Shown piece by piece: positions 1 to 6,936 of a stretch of 12,032 nucleotides of DNA. Each line of letters begins with the position of its first letter. Within the stretch, counting starts at the first letter, position 1. Made by a program: the position numbers and the translations under genes. The stretch comes from a bacterium (GTDB lineage Bacteria > Acidobacteriota > Blastocatellia > Pyrinomonadales > Pyrinomonadaceae): positions 1 to 12,032 of the forward strand of contig JAQSDP010000474.1 in assembly GCA_029945985.1 (NCBI GenBank), read 5' to 3'. Under the pieces are notes generated by a model. That model saw only the letters and a program-made list of their open reading frames with translations, was not told the origin of the DNA and did no database searches.

Positions 1-41
1 TATTTCCTTCATGCAGAACGTAATATATCTAATTCGCATGC

Positions 42-131
<90 letters not shown>

Positions 132-219
132 TCGAAAGTTTTAGTTATTTGATATCTTGATGTATTCACTCCCTCGCCATTTTTAGTTTGCTGACAGTAT
201 AACCTCAGGAGGAAACTAG

Positions 220-984
220 ATGCCTTTGAGTAGAAAGGTCACGGCGGAGTTTCTCGGAACTCTTTGGCTGGTCTTGGGTGGATGCGGAAGTGCGGTTCTA
301 GCGACGGCTTACCCGACGCTGGGAATCGGATTTGCGGGAGTTTCGCTCGCTTTCGGATTGACGGTGCTGACGGCCGCGTATGCTCTCGGGCACATATCCG
401 GAGGGCATTTCAATCCGGCGGTATCGCTTGGATTGTGGGCTGGGAAGCGGTTTCCTGCCAGCGAACTTTTGCCTTATATCATCGCGCAATTGCTTGGGGC
501 GATCGCGGCGGCGGGCATTCTGTACTTGATCGCGAATGGGAAAGAGGGGTTTGATCTAGCGGCGAGCGGGCTTGCCTCGAATGGATACGGAGATCATTCG
601 CCGGGCAAGTACACGGTATTGGCTGCATTCATCGCGGAAGTCGTGCTGACCTTCTTCTTCCTGATCGTCATTCTCGGGTCGACTAACAAGAACGCACCGG
701 CGGGATTCGCTCCGATCGCGATCGGCCTTTGCTTGACGCTGATCCATTTGATCTCGATCCCGGTGACGAACACGTCGGTCAACCCGGCACGCAGTACGGG
801 CCCTGCGTTGGTGGTAATGTTCGGAGGGGCAAGCTGGGCGGTCGGACAGCTTTGGCTCTTCTGGATCGCTCCGATCCTCGGAGCTTTGCTCGCAGGTTTT
901 GTGCATTTATGGCTCTCTGGTGAGGATGTAGGGGCCACTCCGCCGCCTCCGCCGGTCGCGGAAAAGGCAGCGGAAAACAACTAA
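220..984 (+). CDS. aqpZ: Aquaporin Z-type water channel
   Basis: This is a six-helix MIP-family channel of 254 residues in the inner membrane that passes water. Two half-helix motifs are visible, NPA at residues 65-67 and NPA at 188-190. The selectivity filter residues F45, H176, T185 and R191 match E. coli AqpZ F43/H174/T183/R189 with a constant offset of two, so a water channel is favoured over a glycerol facilitator. Six hydrophobic segments are present. The C-terminus is a short proline-rich tail (about 240-246) beyond the usual family end. The start is fixed by AGGAGG at 207-212, seven bases before ATG. It lies between two tRNA-Ser genes, 12 bases upstream of the second, so that tRNA may be processed from the aqpZ transcript (inference). 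Confidence 0.96.
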   Translation: MPLSRKVTAEFLGTLWLVLGGCGSAVLATAYPTLGIGFAGVSLAFGLTVLTAAYALGHISGGHFNPAVSLGLWAGKRFPASELLPYIIAQLLGAIAAAGILYLIANGKEGFDLAASGLASNGYGDHSPGKYTVLAAFIAEVVLTFFFLIVILGSTNKNAPAGFAPIAIGLCLTLIHLISIPVTNTSVNPARSTGPALVVMFGGASWAVGQLWLFWIAPILGALLAGFVHLWLSGEDVGATPPPPPVAEKAAENN

Positions 985-996
985 ATATCGGTTCTA

Positions 997-1087
997 GGAA
1001 AGGTGCAGGAGCGGTTGAACTGGCAGCACTGGAAATGCTGTGAACCTCAAAAGGGTTCCGTGGGTTCGAATCCCACCCTTTCCGCCA
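997..1087 (+). tRNA. tRNA-Ser(GGA), CCA encoded
   Basis: This is a class II tRNA. The acceptor stem pairs GGAAAGG (997-1003) with CCTTTCC (1077-1083), then discriminator G1084 and an encoded CCA (1085-1087). The anticodon loop CTGGAAA is closed by CAGCA/TGCTG, giving anticodon GGA, which reads UCC and UCU. The long variable arm and the T arm GTGGG-TTCGAAT-CCCAC are the same style as the tRNA-Ser at 42-131. An open frame starting at 1040 runs through it, but the protein must start downstream at 1160. Confidence 0.95.
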
Positions 1088-1093
1088 TCGACG

Positions 1094-1155
1094 AAAGGAG
1101 AAAGGATAAAGGATAAGGGAGAAAGTGAGATCCCGATTTTTTATCCTTTCTCTTT
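1094..1155 (+). repeat. Imperfect hairpin upstream of the four-helix-bundle gene
   Basis: A perfect 13-base inverted repeat pairs 1098-1110 (GAGAAAGGATAAA) with 1140-1152 (TTTATCCTTTCTC). It extends outward by a G-T wobble and two more pairs. The structure begins only 6 bases after the tRNA-Ser CCA and ends 5 bases before the ATG at 1160. It could act in RNA processing or sequester the translation start; that role is inference. Confidence 0.7.
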
Positions 1156-1554
1156 GTTTATGAGTGATCTAAAGGTTAGGACTAAAGATTTCGCAGTTCG
1201 CATCATCCGGCTCTTTGCGGCGTTACCGAAGACAACGGAAGCTCAGGTAGTCGGGAAGCAGTTTCTACGCACCGGTACATCGGTCGGCGCTCAATATCGC
1301 GAAGCGCAACACGCGAAATCTGACGCCGATTTCATCAGTAAAGTGGAAGGGTCGCTCCAGGAACTCGAAGAAACCTCATACTGGCTCGAACTACTCGAAG
1401 AAATGCAGTTATTTAATGGCGAAAAGCTGAGACCTATCCAACAGGAAACCAAGGAATTGACCGCGATCTTCGTATCGATCGCCAAGAAAGTGAAGGCTCG
1501 AAAAGACTGATCGGCTTTCCGGACTTTATCCTTTCGCCTTTATCCTTTATCCTT
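1102..1554. repeat. Inverted repeats flanking the four-helix-bundle gene
   Basis: AAGGATAAAGGATAA at 1102-1116 is exactly complementary to TTATCCTTTATCCTT at 1540-1554. A further related block, TTTATCCTTT, lies at 1525-1534. The two arms enclose the whole four-helix-bundle gene, and a transcript could fold it into one large stem-loop between tRNA-Ser and the SRP RNA. The low-complexity purine/pyrimidine composition means that shorter alternative pairings are also possible. Confidence 0.65.
1160..1510 (+). CDS. Four-helix-bundle protein, 23S rRNA intervening-sequence family
   Basis: The 116-residue protein resembles the small four-helix-bundle family first known from intervening sequences in 23S rRNA genes. 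Typical marks are RTGTSVGAQYREA at about 37-49 and EETSYWLELLEE at about 70-81, plus a lysine-rich C-terminus. No biochemical activity is established for the family as far as I know; nucleic acid binding is often suggested. I chose ATG 1160 because upstream codons of the open frame lie in the tRNA and in the A/G-rich repeat, and because 116 residues is the usual family length. A strong ribosome-binding site is lacking. It sits between tRNA-Ser(GGA) and ffs inside inverted repeats, which suggests insertion into an RNA-gene locus. Confidence 0.88.
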   Translation: MSDLKVRTKDFAVRIIRLFAALPKTTEAQVVGKQFLRTGTSVGAQYREAQHAKSDADFISKVEGSLQELEETSYWLELLEEMQLFNGEKLRPIQQETKELTAIFVSIAKKVKARKD

Positions 1555-1560
1555 GACAGT

Positions 1561-1660
1561 GGCTTCAGGCTCCGCACAAGGTTTGAGTTGTGAACCCCGC
1601 TAGGCCGGGAACGGAGCAACGGCAGCAATTTCAGTCTGTGTTGCGATCAAGTCTGGAGCC
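1561..1660 (+). ncRNA. ffs: Signal recognition particle RNA, small bacterial (4.5S-like)
   Basis: This RNA binds Ffh (SRP54) and directs ribosomes making membrane proteins to the translocon. The conserved domain IV is visible: GTGAACCCCGC, then CTAGG, stem CCG, tetraloop GGAA, stem CGG, then AGCAAC. This is the asymmetric and symmetric loop arrangement that Ffh recognises. The ends pair as an 11-bp helix between 1561-1571 and 1650-1660 with two G-U pairs, which sets a length of about 100 nt. A terminator hairpin follows at 1673. Proximity of ffs to a tRNA-Ser gene is also seen in other bacteria; here a protein gene separates them. Confidence 0.88.
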
Positions 1661-1672
1661 GCAATTTCTTTC

Positions 1673-1703
1673 AAGCCCGCTGGCTAATGTCGGCGGGCTT
1701 TTT
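1673..1703 (+). terminator. Rho-independent terminator after ffs
   Basis: AAGCCCGC (1673-1680) pairs with GCGGGCTT (1693-1700), followed by a T run to 1703. The loop is 12 bases. It sits 12 bases after the end of the SRP RNA. Confidence 0.85.
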
Positions 1704-2000
1704 GCTTTGCCTGGCTTGAAAACTCGTTTGCACCCTCAGCCGCACGGATGGATCGGGCTGTTGCACGCGCAAACGGGCAGGTTGCAAGGCGAGATTGTAG
1801 GCTTGCACCGCGCTTTTTTGGCGACGTCCGCCTCTGCAACCCACTGAATAAGCATGGCGGCACGGTGCGTGTACGCAGAGGCTGATCATGCATGCCGGTG
1901 AGGTGTGGTGTCGTAAGCGAAGAAGGCTGACAACGCATCAGAATGCTTGATCGGAAACAGCATGGCAGCCCGCCACCGCTTCAGGGAGCTCTCCGGGTTT

Positions 2001-2024
2001 GACCACCCGCGACCGCAGGTGGTC
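2001..2024. repeat. Short palindromic repeat, copy 1
   Basis: GACCACC (2001-2007) and GGTGGTC (2018-2024) form a 7-bp stem around CCGCGACCGCA. The core resembles the copies at 2143 and 2217, and the copy is followed by CCGAC, as is copy 3. Confidence 0.65.
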
Positions 2025-2142
2025 CCGACATACGCAATCCGGTCCGGTTAGATTTCTCGCGATTTCTTCAATATACCTAAGTAGCCCTCGTACTGGGCTT
2101 CCAATCGGCAATAGATATTTCAAAGGTTGCGAAACCTGGCCC

Positions 2143-2171
2143 GTCGGTACTACCAGCGGTAGCGGTGGGTT
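2143..2171 (-). repeat. Short palindromic repeat, copy 2, inverted
   Basis: GTCGGTACTACC...GGTAGCGGTGGGT reads as the reverse complement of copy 3 with a few mismatches. It therefore faces copy 3 about 45 bases away, and the two could pair into a larger stem. Confidence 0.6.
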
Positions 2172-2216
2172 GTGGGTTTAGAGCGGACTGAGTTAAAGGG
2201 ATCAGCCGGCAACCTT

Positions 2217-2246
2217 AAACCACCCGCTACCGCAGGTGGTACCGAC
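2217..2246 (+). repeat. Short palindromic repeat, copy 3
   Basis: ACCACC (2219-2224) and GGTGGT (2235-2240) close a stem around CGCTACCGCA, followed by ACCGAC. It differs from copy 1 at a few loop positions and is opposite in orientation to copy 2. The REP/MITE-like arrangement is inferred from the sequence alone. Confidence 0.65.
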
Positions 2247-2372
2247 GGTTGCGGAAAAATGGCGTTCGATGCTGAATTTCCGCCAACTTAATTTAGGACG
2301 TGCTCCGCCCCAAGCGAGCGTAAGCTTCCACCCTGAAGGGCATCTTCCGTTACCTTTAGCGCAACCCTTCTC

Positions 2373-3032
2373 TCAAACCGAGCGGATATCTGCGGCGATC
2401 CTTGGATGACTCCCGGGTGATCTCTTTTTGAGTTCCCCAAGCGATTCCCGGATAACGGTGTAAGACGTTTTCAAAAACAGCGAAGTAATTATCAGCCCGA
2501 CGGCAATGTCGGGCCAGAGAGTTCCGGTGATCGCCACAAGTCCGGCGGCGACAAGGACACTGCAATTGGCAATAATGTCGTTTCGCGAGCACAGCCACGT
2601 CGAACGCATGTTTACATCGTCCGCACGGTGACGCGTCAAAAGATAAAGACAGAATCCGTTTGCCGCGAGGGCGACCGCTCCCATTATTCCAATTAGTTCC
2701 GCTTCGGGAACAGAGCCGTAAAGTATTCTATAAACGCTTTGCACAAGAGTTGCGACGCCGAACAGGGCCATTACGCCGCCCTTTAATAGAGCCGACGCCG
2801 CACGCCAACGCATACTTTTCGTCACGACGTACAGACTGAATCCATAGACAAGCGCATCGCCGAGCATATCCAGCGAATCTGCCTGCAAAGCGACCGAGCC
2901 CGCGATCAGCCCGACCGTAAGCTCCGCCACGAACATCGCCGCATTCACAGCAAGAACTATCCAAAGCACACGCGACTGGCTCGCCCGCAGATCTTCGAGT
3001 TCACACGCCTTTTCTTCACAACAACCAGCCAT
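2373..3032 (-). CDS. Short cation diffusion facilitator (metal efflux)
   Basis: This 219-residue integral membrane protein of the CDF family probably exports a divalent metal such as Zn, Co or Cd in exchange for protons. Six hydrophobic segments lie at about 22-44, 46-70, 83-104, 111-133, 151-171 and 174-192. Candidate metal residues are D55 and D59 in helix 2 (LDMLGD) and D152 and N156 in helix 5 (SRNDIIAN), a variant of the usual H/DxxxD pair. The cysteine-rich start (AGCCEEKAC) could bind metal. The C-terminal cytoplasmic domain of the larger CDF proteins is absent, as in the short subgroup. No good ribosome-binding site precedes the ATG. The broken methyltransferase lies 78 bases upstream on the same strand. 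The exact metal cannot be read from the sequence. Confidence 0.85.
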   Translation of the reverse strand: MAGCCEEKACELEDLRASQSRVLWIVLAVNAAMFVAELTVGLIAGSVALQADSLDMLGDALVYGFSLYVVTKSMRWRAASALLKGGVMALFGVATLVQSVYRILYGSVPEAELIGIMGAVALAANGFCLYLLTRHRADDVNMRSTWLCSRNDIIANCSVLVAAGLVAITGTLWPDIAVGLIITSLFLKTSYTVIRESLGELKKRSPGSHPRIAADIRSV

Positions 3033-3110
3033 GGCTATACTTTACATCATTCGAAACGGTCGCCCTCAGGTTGCGGAGTCGTGCGGTCCTTTGGTTGAGC
3101 CATCGCTCGA

Positions 3111-3725
3111 TCATACCTTTCGGAAATGAGCGTAAAGGAAACTCTGCACCGTACCGAAAGGCGTCTCGTGACTGTCGCGGAAACTGCCAAGCAATTCGAA
3201 ATCGGGCCCCAGCGTTCCGCTCAGTTTTTCAATACCGTAGCGCTCCACTTCCAGTCCGCTGCATTTCAGCGGCCCGTCGTCAGCGAAGGTAGCGATAATG
3301 AGATGTCCGCCCGGCTTCAACGCCCTTCTGAGATTGTTTAGGTATAATTCGCGGTCGTGCGGCTCCGTGAGAAAATGGAATACCGCCCTGTCATGCCAAA
3401 GATCGTATTCATTTGCCGGTAACGCAACCTGCGTTATATCTCCGACGACTCAGGTTGCGGCCTTCGCACTATCTCCCAGCCGCGTTTCCGTTTCTTCCAA
3501 TGCCGCGGCGGAGATGTCCAGCACCGTCAAGTTCGTGAAGCCGAGCGCGATCAGATCGTCAACGAGGGTTGATGCACCGCCGCCCACGTCGATGATCGAA
3601 GCATCCAGCGAAAGATTTGCAGATGCGATCAGGTCAAGCGACGGTTCCAAGTGCTCCCGAAACCAACTGACTTCAGTGACGGCTTTTTTCGTGTAGATGT
3701 CTTCCCAGTGATCCTTTCGTTCTAT
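3111..3725 (-). pseudogene. Class I SAM-dependent methyltransferase, nonsense mutation
   Basis: The frame reads continuously as a methyltransferase of about 204 residues, except that codon 92 is TGA (3450-3452). Visible landmarks are the start ERKDHWEDIYTKKA, SAM-binding motif I IIDVGGGAS (about 44-52), the acidic end of strand 2 VLDIS (about 68-72), LWHDRAVFHFL (about 109-119) and LKPGGHLIIATF. In relatives a tryptophan is usual where the TGA stands (my recollection of the family), so TGG to TGA is likely. No ATG, GTG or TTG lies at the expected start: the codon before ERKDHW is ATA, preceded by ATC, and a TAG lies five codons further up. The part after the TGA still looks well conserved, so the damage is recent or is a sequence error. 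Confidence 0.8.
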
Positions 3726-3879
3726 GATGTTTTCGTCTCCAGCCTAGTCAAAGGACAACCTGGCCTGGTCGTCGCCTTCAGCCTGAACCTTCGCCGCCTG
3801 CTTATAGGTTCCAATATTCGGCGGCGTTGGACTGATCAGCTTTTCAGGTTCTTTCATTGGAGAGAATGAGAGATCAGAT

Positions 3880-4557
3880 CTATTTGCTCCAGTTCTTGCG
3901 CATCCCTTCGCGAAACTGGCGAGTTGCTTCGCTTCCACCGCGTGCGTAGGCCTGACCATGCAATCTGCAACACGAAGTACAATATGAATTAAGCTGCTTT
4001 CCGCCGTATTCGAACTCTTCCACCGGAAAACTAACGCCGCAAATAGAACACAATTTTGCCGACCCACTTTCGATTTGGGTCACCTTCGCACGGGAAGCTC
4101 TTGGGCGTTCTTCGAGGCCGAGTCGCTGAAGTATCGAAGCTACTTCGTCCGCAGTTTTCATGTGGTCAAACCTAATTACTCGAACCGGCCGGTTGACTTC
4201 AACTTTTCCGACGGCAGTTGGAGGACCATTGTAGATGATCTCGTAGCCGGGTTTTGAACAATAGACGATCATGCACAACAGCACATCCGGCAGCGAGTTC
4301 TCCTTTAGGGTAAGAAAAGTTCCACGACGATATTTCTTAACACGGCCTTCCGACCAAGCCTTCACCTGAACCTTGTGCTCACGGCCATCGACAAACCAAG
4401 TACCGTCTACGTCCCGGCTGCCTCGGGGAGCCTTGGTCATTCCGAATTCGACTTCGGCGATTACCTCGGCCGCCATTCCGATGACGTTGCTGTCGTACTC
4501 GCCGAGCTTGAAAGCTCGAACGACTAGATCAAGTGCTTCGGCGATGCGCTCACTCAT
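3880..4557 (-). CDS. Putative PD-(D/E)XK-like nuclease with C-terminal zinc finger
   Basis: I do not recognise this 225-residue protein by name. Residues about 10-135 have helix-strand features of a restriction-endonuclease-like fold: acidic residues E31/E35/E37 in an early helix, then D49-D51 and VQVKAW with Q64 and K66, similar to the D...(E/Q)xK active site of PD-(D/E)XK proteins. That assignment is inference. Residues 170-197 form a likely zinc finger, CSIC (C170, C173) and CTSCC (C193, C196). No signal peptide or membrane helix is seen, so it should be cytoplasmic. It lies 22 bases downstream of the frameshifted zinc-ribbon gene on the same strand, in an accessory region with a methyltransferase remnant. 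A DNA-processing or defence role fits but is unproven. Confidence 0.7.
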   Translation of the reverse strand: MSERIAEALDLVVRAFKLGEYDSNVIGMAAEVIAEVEFGMTKAPRGSRDVDGTWFVDGREHKVQVKAWSEGRVKKYRRGTFLTLKENSLPDVLLCMIVYCSKPGYEIIYNGPPTAVGKVEVNRPVRVIRFDHMKTADEVASILQRLGLEERPRASRAKVTQIESGSAKLCSICGVSFPVEEFEYGGKQLNSYCTSCCRLHGQAYARGGSEATRQFREGMRKNWSK

Positions 4558-4579
4558 CGTAGCTCCCGAACCTTCGTGC

Positions 4580-5726
4580 CTATTTCGCCGCCTTTTCTAA
4601 CTTCGTTCCGTCGGAGAAGTGGATAGAAATTGGATTGAATGCAAATTTCATTTTATCGGGTCGAACATCACGAAACTTTGTGTCGGACGCAATAAACTCG
4701 TTGTAGTTTAGCGATCCTGACCAGTTCTTCGTTTGCCCTGCCTTTATCGTTTCATTGTCATAACTCAAATTTGTGGATTTTATCGAATCGCCGAACATGT
4801 CCGTAAATACAGCCTCTCCTTTGAAACCTGTGATGTCTTTCGCACCGTTGTTGGTAAACCTAAAGTCGACCGTGACAGTATCCATATAGGTTCCCCGCTC
4901 ATAGCCCGTCTGCTTTCACGTGCTCTTTTCCTACAAATTCTACACGTAATGCCTTCTGCATTGCCGTAACCGAGGCGTCCGGGAAAACAGTCTCTTTGAC
5001 AGTGTTGGTTGCTTTCTGGATGGTTTGGGAATTAGAGGCAATGTTCAGCGCGATAAGTCCCGCGGCGACGACTACAATTAGCGAAATTATTCCGGCGAGC
5101 ACCTTGGTGTCCTCAAGGAGGTCAGAAATCGACCGCATCACGCCCGAAGACCTGCTTACCGCAGATTCCTGCTTCATCAGTCCGGCCGCGATTACCACGA
5201 TAGACCCGATTATTAATATTGCCCATCCCCATTGAAGCTGAACCGAGCCAATAAGGGTTTCACCCAAACCACCAAATAGACCTCCACCTCCTTGATTTTG
5301 AAGGGCCGATCGAGCCTGCGATATTCGATACTGGAAGCTCACGAACGTGAAAATCAACATCGCCAACGATAAGCCGCCAGTGACTACCAGGCCTCGATAC
5401 CGCCCGCCCAGAATCAATACAACTGAGACGAGAGAAAAAGCCAAAACAACAACGCCATCCCCGGATCCGTTTTGGAAATAATTCATGTTGCCCAAAAATG
5501 GCAGGCTGAAAATGGGCGTAAAGACCCCGATGAACATGATGGTTGAGCCTATGAGGCCCACAACAAAGGGCTTGTTAGTTGATCCTTGCGTAGCAACGTA
5601 TTGATCGGTGAACTCTCGAACGTCGGTGTCGTTCGAAGAATCGTCCAGAGTCGTAGCACATCTTCTGCACTTAACTTCGTGAATCGAATTTTCGTAGCCG
5701 CACCGTTTGCAAGTTATCGTAAGCAT
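4580..5726 (-). pseudogene. Zinc-ribbon membrane protein, split by a +1 frameshift
   Basis: The first part (5726 to the stop at 4899-4901) has an N-terminal zinc ribbon (C6, C9, C20, C23), then hydrophobic segments at about 53-78, 91-107, 111-132, 165-184 and 210-231. The second part (open to 4580) holds a beta-rich domain, GYERGTYMDTVTVDFRFTNN through FKGEAVFTD, SGSLNYNEF and SIHFSDGTKL. It resembles an extracytoplasmic domain found after zinc-ribbon/membrane segments in other bacterial proteins. Reading VKQTGYERG instead of VKADGL-stop requires removing one T from the TTT at 4914-4916 (one A in the mRNA). A restored protein would have about 381 residues. ATG 5726 is preferred over 5750 because AGGAG at 5733-5737 is well spaced from it. 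No function is known to me. Confidence 0.72.
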
Positions 5727-5732
5727 GTGGTT

Positions 5733-5739
5733 CTCCTTT
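5733..5739 (-). promoter_or_regulatory. Ribosome-binding site deciding the start at 5726
   Basis: On the - strand AAAGGAG ends six to seven bases before ATG 5726. The more upstream in-frame ATG at 5750 would place this site inside the coding region, so the shorter start, beginning MLTITCKRCG, is favoured. Confidence 0.75.
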
Positions 5740-5865
5740 GTTGGCTCCATGAATTGTCGAAGTCAAATCCGACCTGATTGGTAGAGCCAAAGTTGCTTTC
5801 CCCGCCAGCTTGAATGTTATTGAAGCGTAACGATTGACTCCTTTTGTTTTGTCCGAGTTAACGAA

Positions 5866-6936
5866 CTATTTGCTGCCATTGGCCGATCCTTTGAAAATCG
5901 CCTCTTCAGGGTTCTTAATTGCCGACAAAATGTTTTCTGCCACCTTTTCTATCAATTTATTACCCCAAAATGGATCGGTCATATCATAGTAGATGACCCT
6001 GATGTGTTGGAGATCGAATGGGACGTCATCTTCTCTCGCGGAAACGAGTACTACCGGCTTGTTCATTGCATGAGCTAATCCCAACTCATAAAAGACGTTG
6101 GGATTTCGCGTTGTGAGCTCTGCAACAAGAACGGTAGCTGCGTTTATTCCACTCCAAACTTGATCCATGATTTTTCCCGTTGCGAAGATTTCGGCATCAG
6201 CGCGCACTGGGTTCAATCCAGCTTTCTCGATCGCGGGCTTGTAAATTTTATCGTAGTAGTCGCCGAGAGGCGCTGCAAAAGGTTGCATGACGAAGCATGA
6301 GGCATCGGCTCCGATATTCGTCGCCTTTTCAAGCTTTTTTAAGCGGTCAGACTGTGGGGCAGCGATAGCGTCCCCGCTCGAAACATCGATTACACGAAGC
6401 TTCTCGCCATGTTTCGAGACTAACTCTGCAGTTTCAAGGGACTCTAGGAAAACTTGCTTGAACTCTAGAAAGCTTTCCCCAGGAATCTTATACGTTTCAA
6501 CGACTGTATTCTTTAAGAACTGATCGTCGGGAAGATTCTCGCCCCGATAATGTTGATAAACCTCTGAAATATCCGGAGCATTCATGACGGCTTGTCTATA
6601 ACCGTCAATCGTGTCGTTGGGCGATTGCGGTCGCAAGATTTTCTTCGCTAACTCAGACGGCCTAATATGTCCCGCTTCTGGTTGTTCGAGAAGTCCATAT
6701 TTAACCGCGGAACTTATCTCAACGCTGAATGGGCCCGCAGGACTGCCAAGACCGAGAAATCTAGCAGCATCCGCACGTTTGCAAGATTTTCCGGCGTTCT
6801 GTTCAAGAATTGCTTCTGGGATCCGCATCGCCTTCGAGACCGAGTGCCGAGGGAACTTTGCAGTACTCGCCGGCGAGCGTTTCGGAGCGGAGCCCGAAGC
6901 CTTCTTCGGGGAATGACTAGTTTTCTTAGTTGCCAT
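5866..6936 (-). CDS. Winged-helix-like plus deoxyribosyltransferase/TIR-like protein
   Basis: The 356-residue cytoplasmic protein has three parts. Residues 2-30 are a lysine/serine/alanine-rich tail. Residues about 32-180 are helical with a winged-helix look (RADAARFLGLG, SVEISSAVKYGLLE, IRPSELAKKIL), in the style of DUF5343-type proteins; this is tentative. Residues about 213-340 form an alpha/beta domain with CFVMQPF, YDKIYKPAIEKAGLNPVRAD, ATVLVAELTTRNPNVFYELGLAHA and KPVVLVS. This is the pattern of nucleoside 2-deoxyribosyltransferase and related TIR/SLOG-like domains, with E284 of NVFYELG as the likely catalytic glutamate. Such domains cleave N-glycosidic bonds, in some immune effectors that of NAD. 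ATG 6936 is chosen because AAAGGACG precedes it. It overlaps the methyltransferase remnant by 11 bases. Confidence 0.78.
   Translation of the reverse strand: MATKKTSHSPKKASGSAPKRSPASTAKFPRHSVSKAMRIPEAILEQNAGKSCKRADAARFLGLGSPAGPFSVEISSAVKYGLLEQPEAGHIRPSELAKKILRPQSPNDTIDGYRQAVMNAPDISEVYQHYRGENLPDDQFLKNTVVETYKIPGESFLEFKQVFLESLETAELVSKHGEKLRVIDVSSGDAIAAPQSDRLKKLEKATNIGADASCFVMQPFAAPLGDYYDKIYKPAIEKAGLNPVRADAEIFATGKIMDQVWSGINAATVLVAELTTRNPNVFYELGLAHAMNKPVVLVSAREDDVPFDLQHIRVIYYDMTDPFWGNKLIEKVAENILSAIKNPEEAIFKGSANGSK

Larger units (their letters stand above)
1704..2372. other. 669 bases without a convincing gene
   Basis: Open frames here (for example on the - strand in 1671-1938) are short, arginine/serine/glutamine-rich and lack family-like patterns. 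The stretch holds three copies of a short palindromic repeat (2001, 2143 and 2217). The part at about 2290-2342, just downstream of the cation transporter, contains short self-complementary pieces such as CCCTGAAGGG but no clear T-run terminator. Composition and style suggest dispersed intergenic repeat DNA. Confidence 0.5.

Noticed and set aside
594..980. 128-residue - strand open frame opposite aqpZ
   Set aside because: It is the antisense shadow of a clear aquaporin gene.
1040..1159. N-terminal extension of the four-helix-bundle protein
   Set aside because: These codons lie in the tRNA-Ser 3' half and the A/G-rich repeat, and the family normally begins near residue MSDLK.
1553..1558. TTGACA as a -35 element for the SRP RNA
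   Set aside because: It ends only two bases before the RNA's 5' end, so it cannot serve as its -35 box; it is part of the repeat edge.
1590..1847. 85-residue open frame on the + strand
   Set aside because: It runs through the SRP RNA and its terminator and has no protein-like pattern.
3450..3452. TGA recoding (as tryptophan or selenocysteine) in the methyltransferase
   Set aside because: TGA is used as a normal stop in neighbouring genes such as the four-helix-bundle gene and the cation transporter, TGG is used for tryptophan throughout, and no selenocysteine-type hairpin or expected Cys position is seen.
4899..4920. Programmed +1 frameshifting in the zinc-ribbon gene
   Set aside because: There is no recognisable slippery run with a slow stop codon at the shift site; the first-frame stop lies several codons further on. 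A simple one-base insertion explains the data better.
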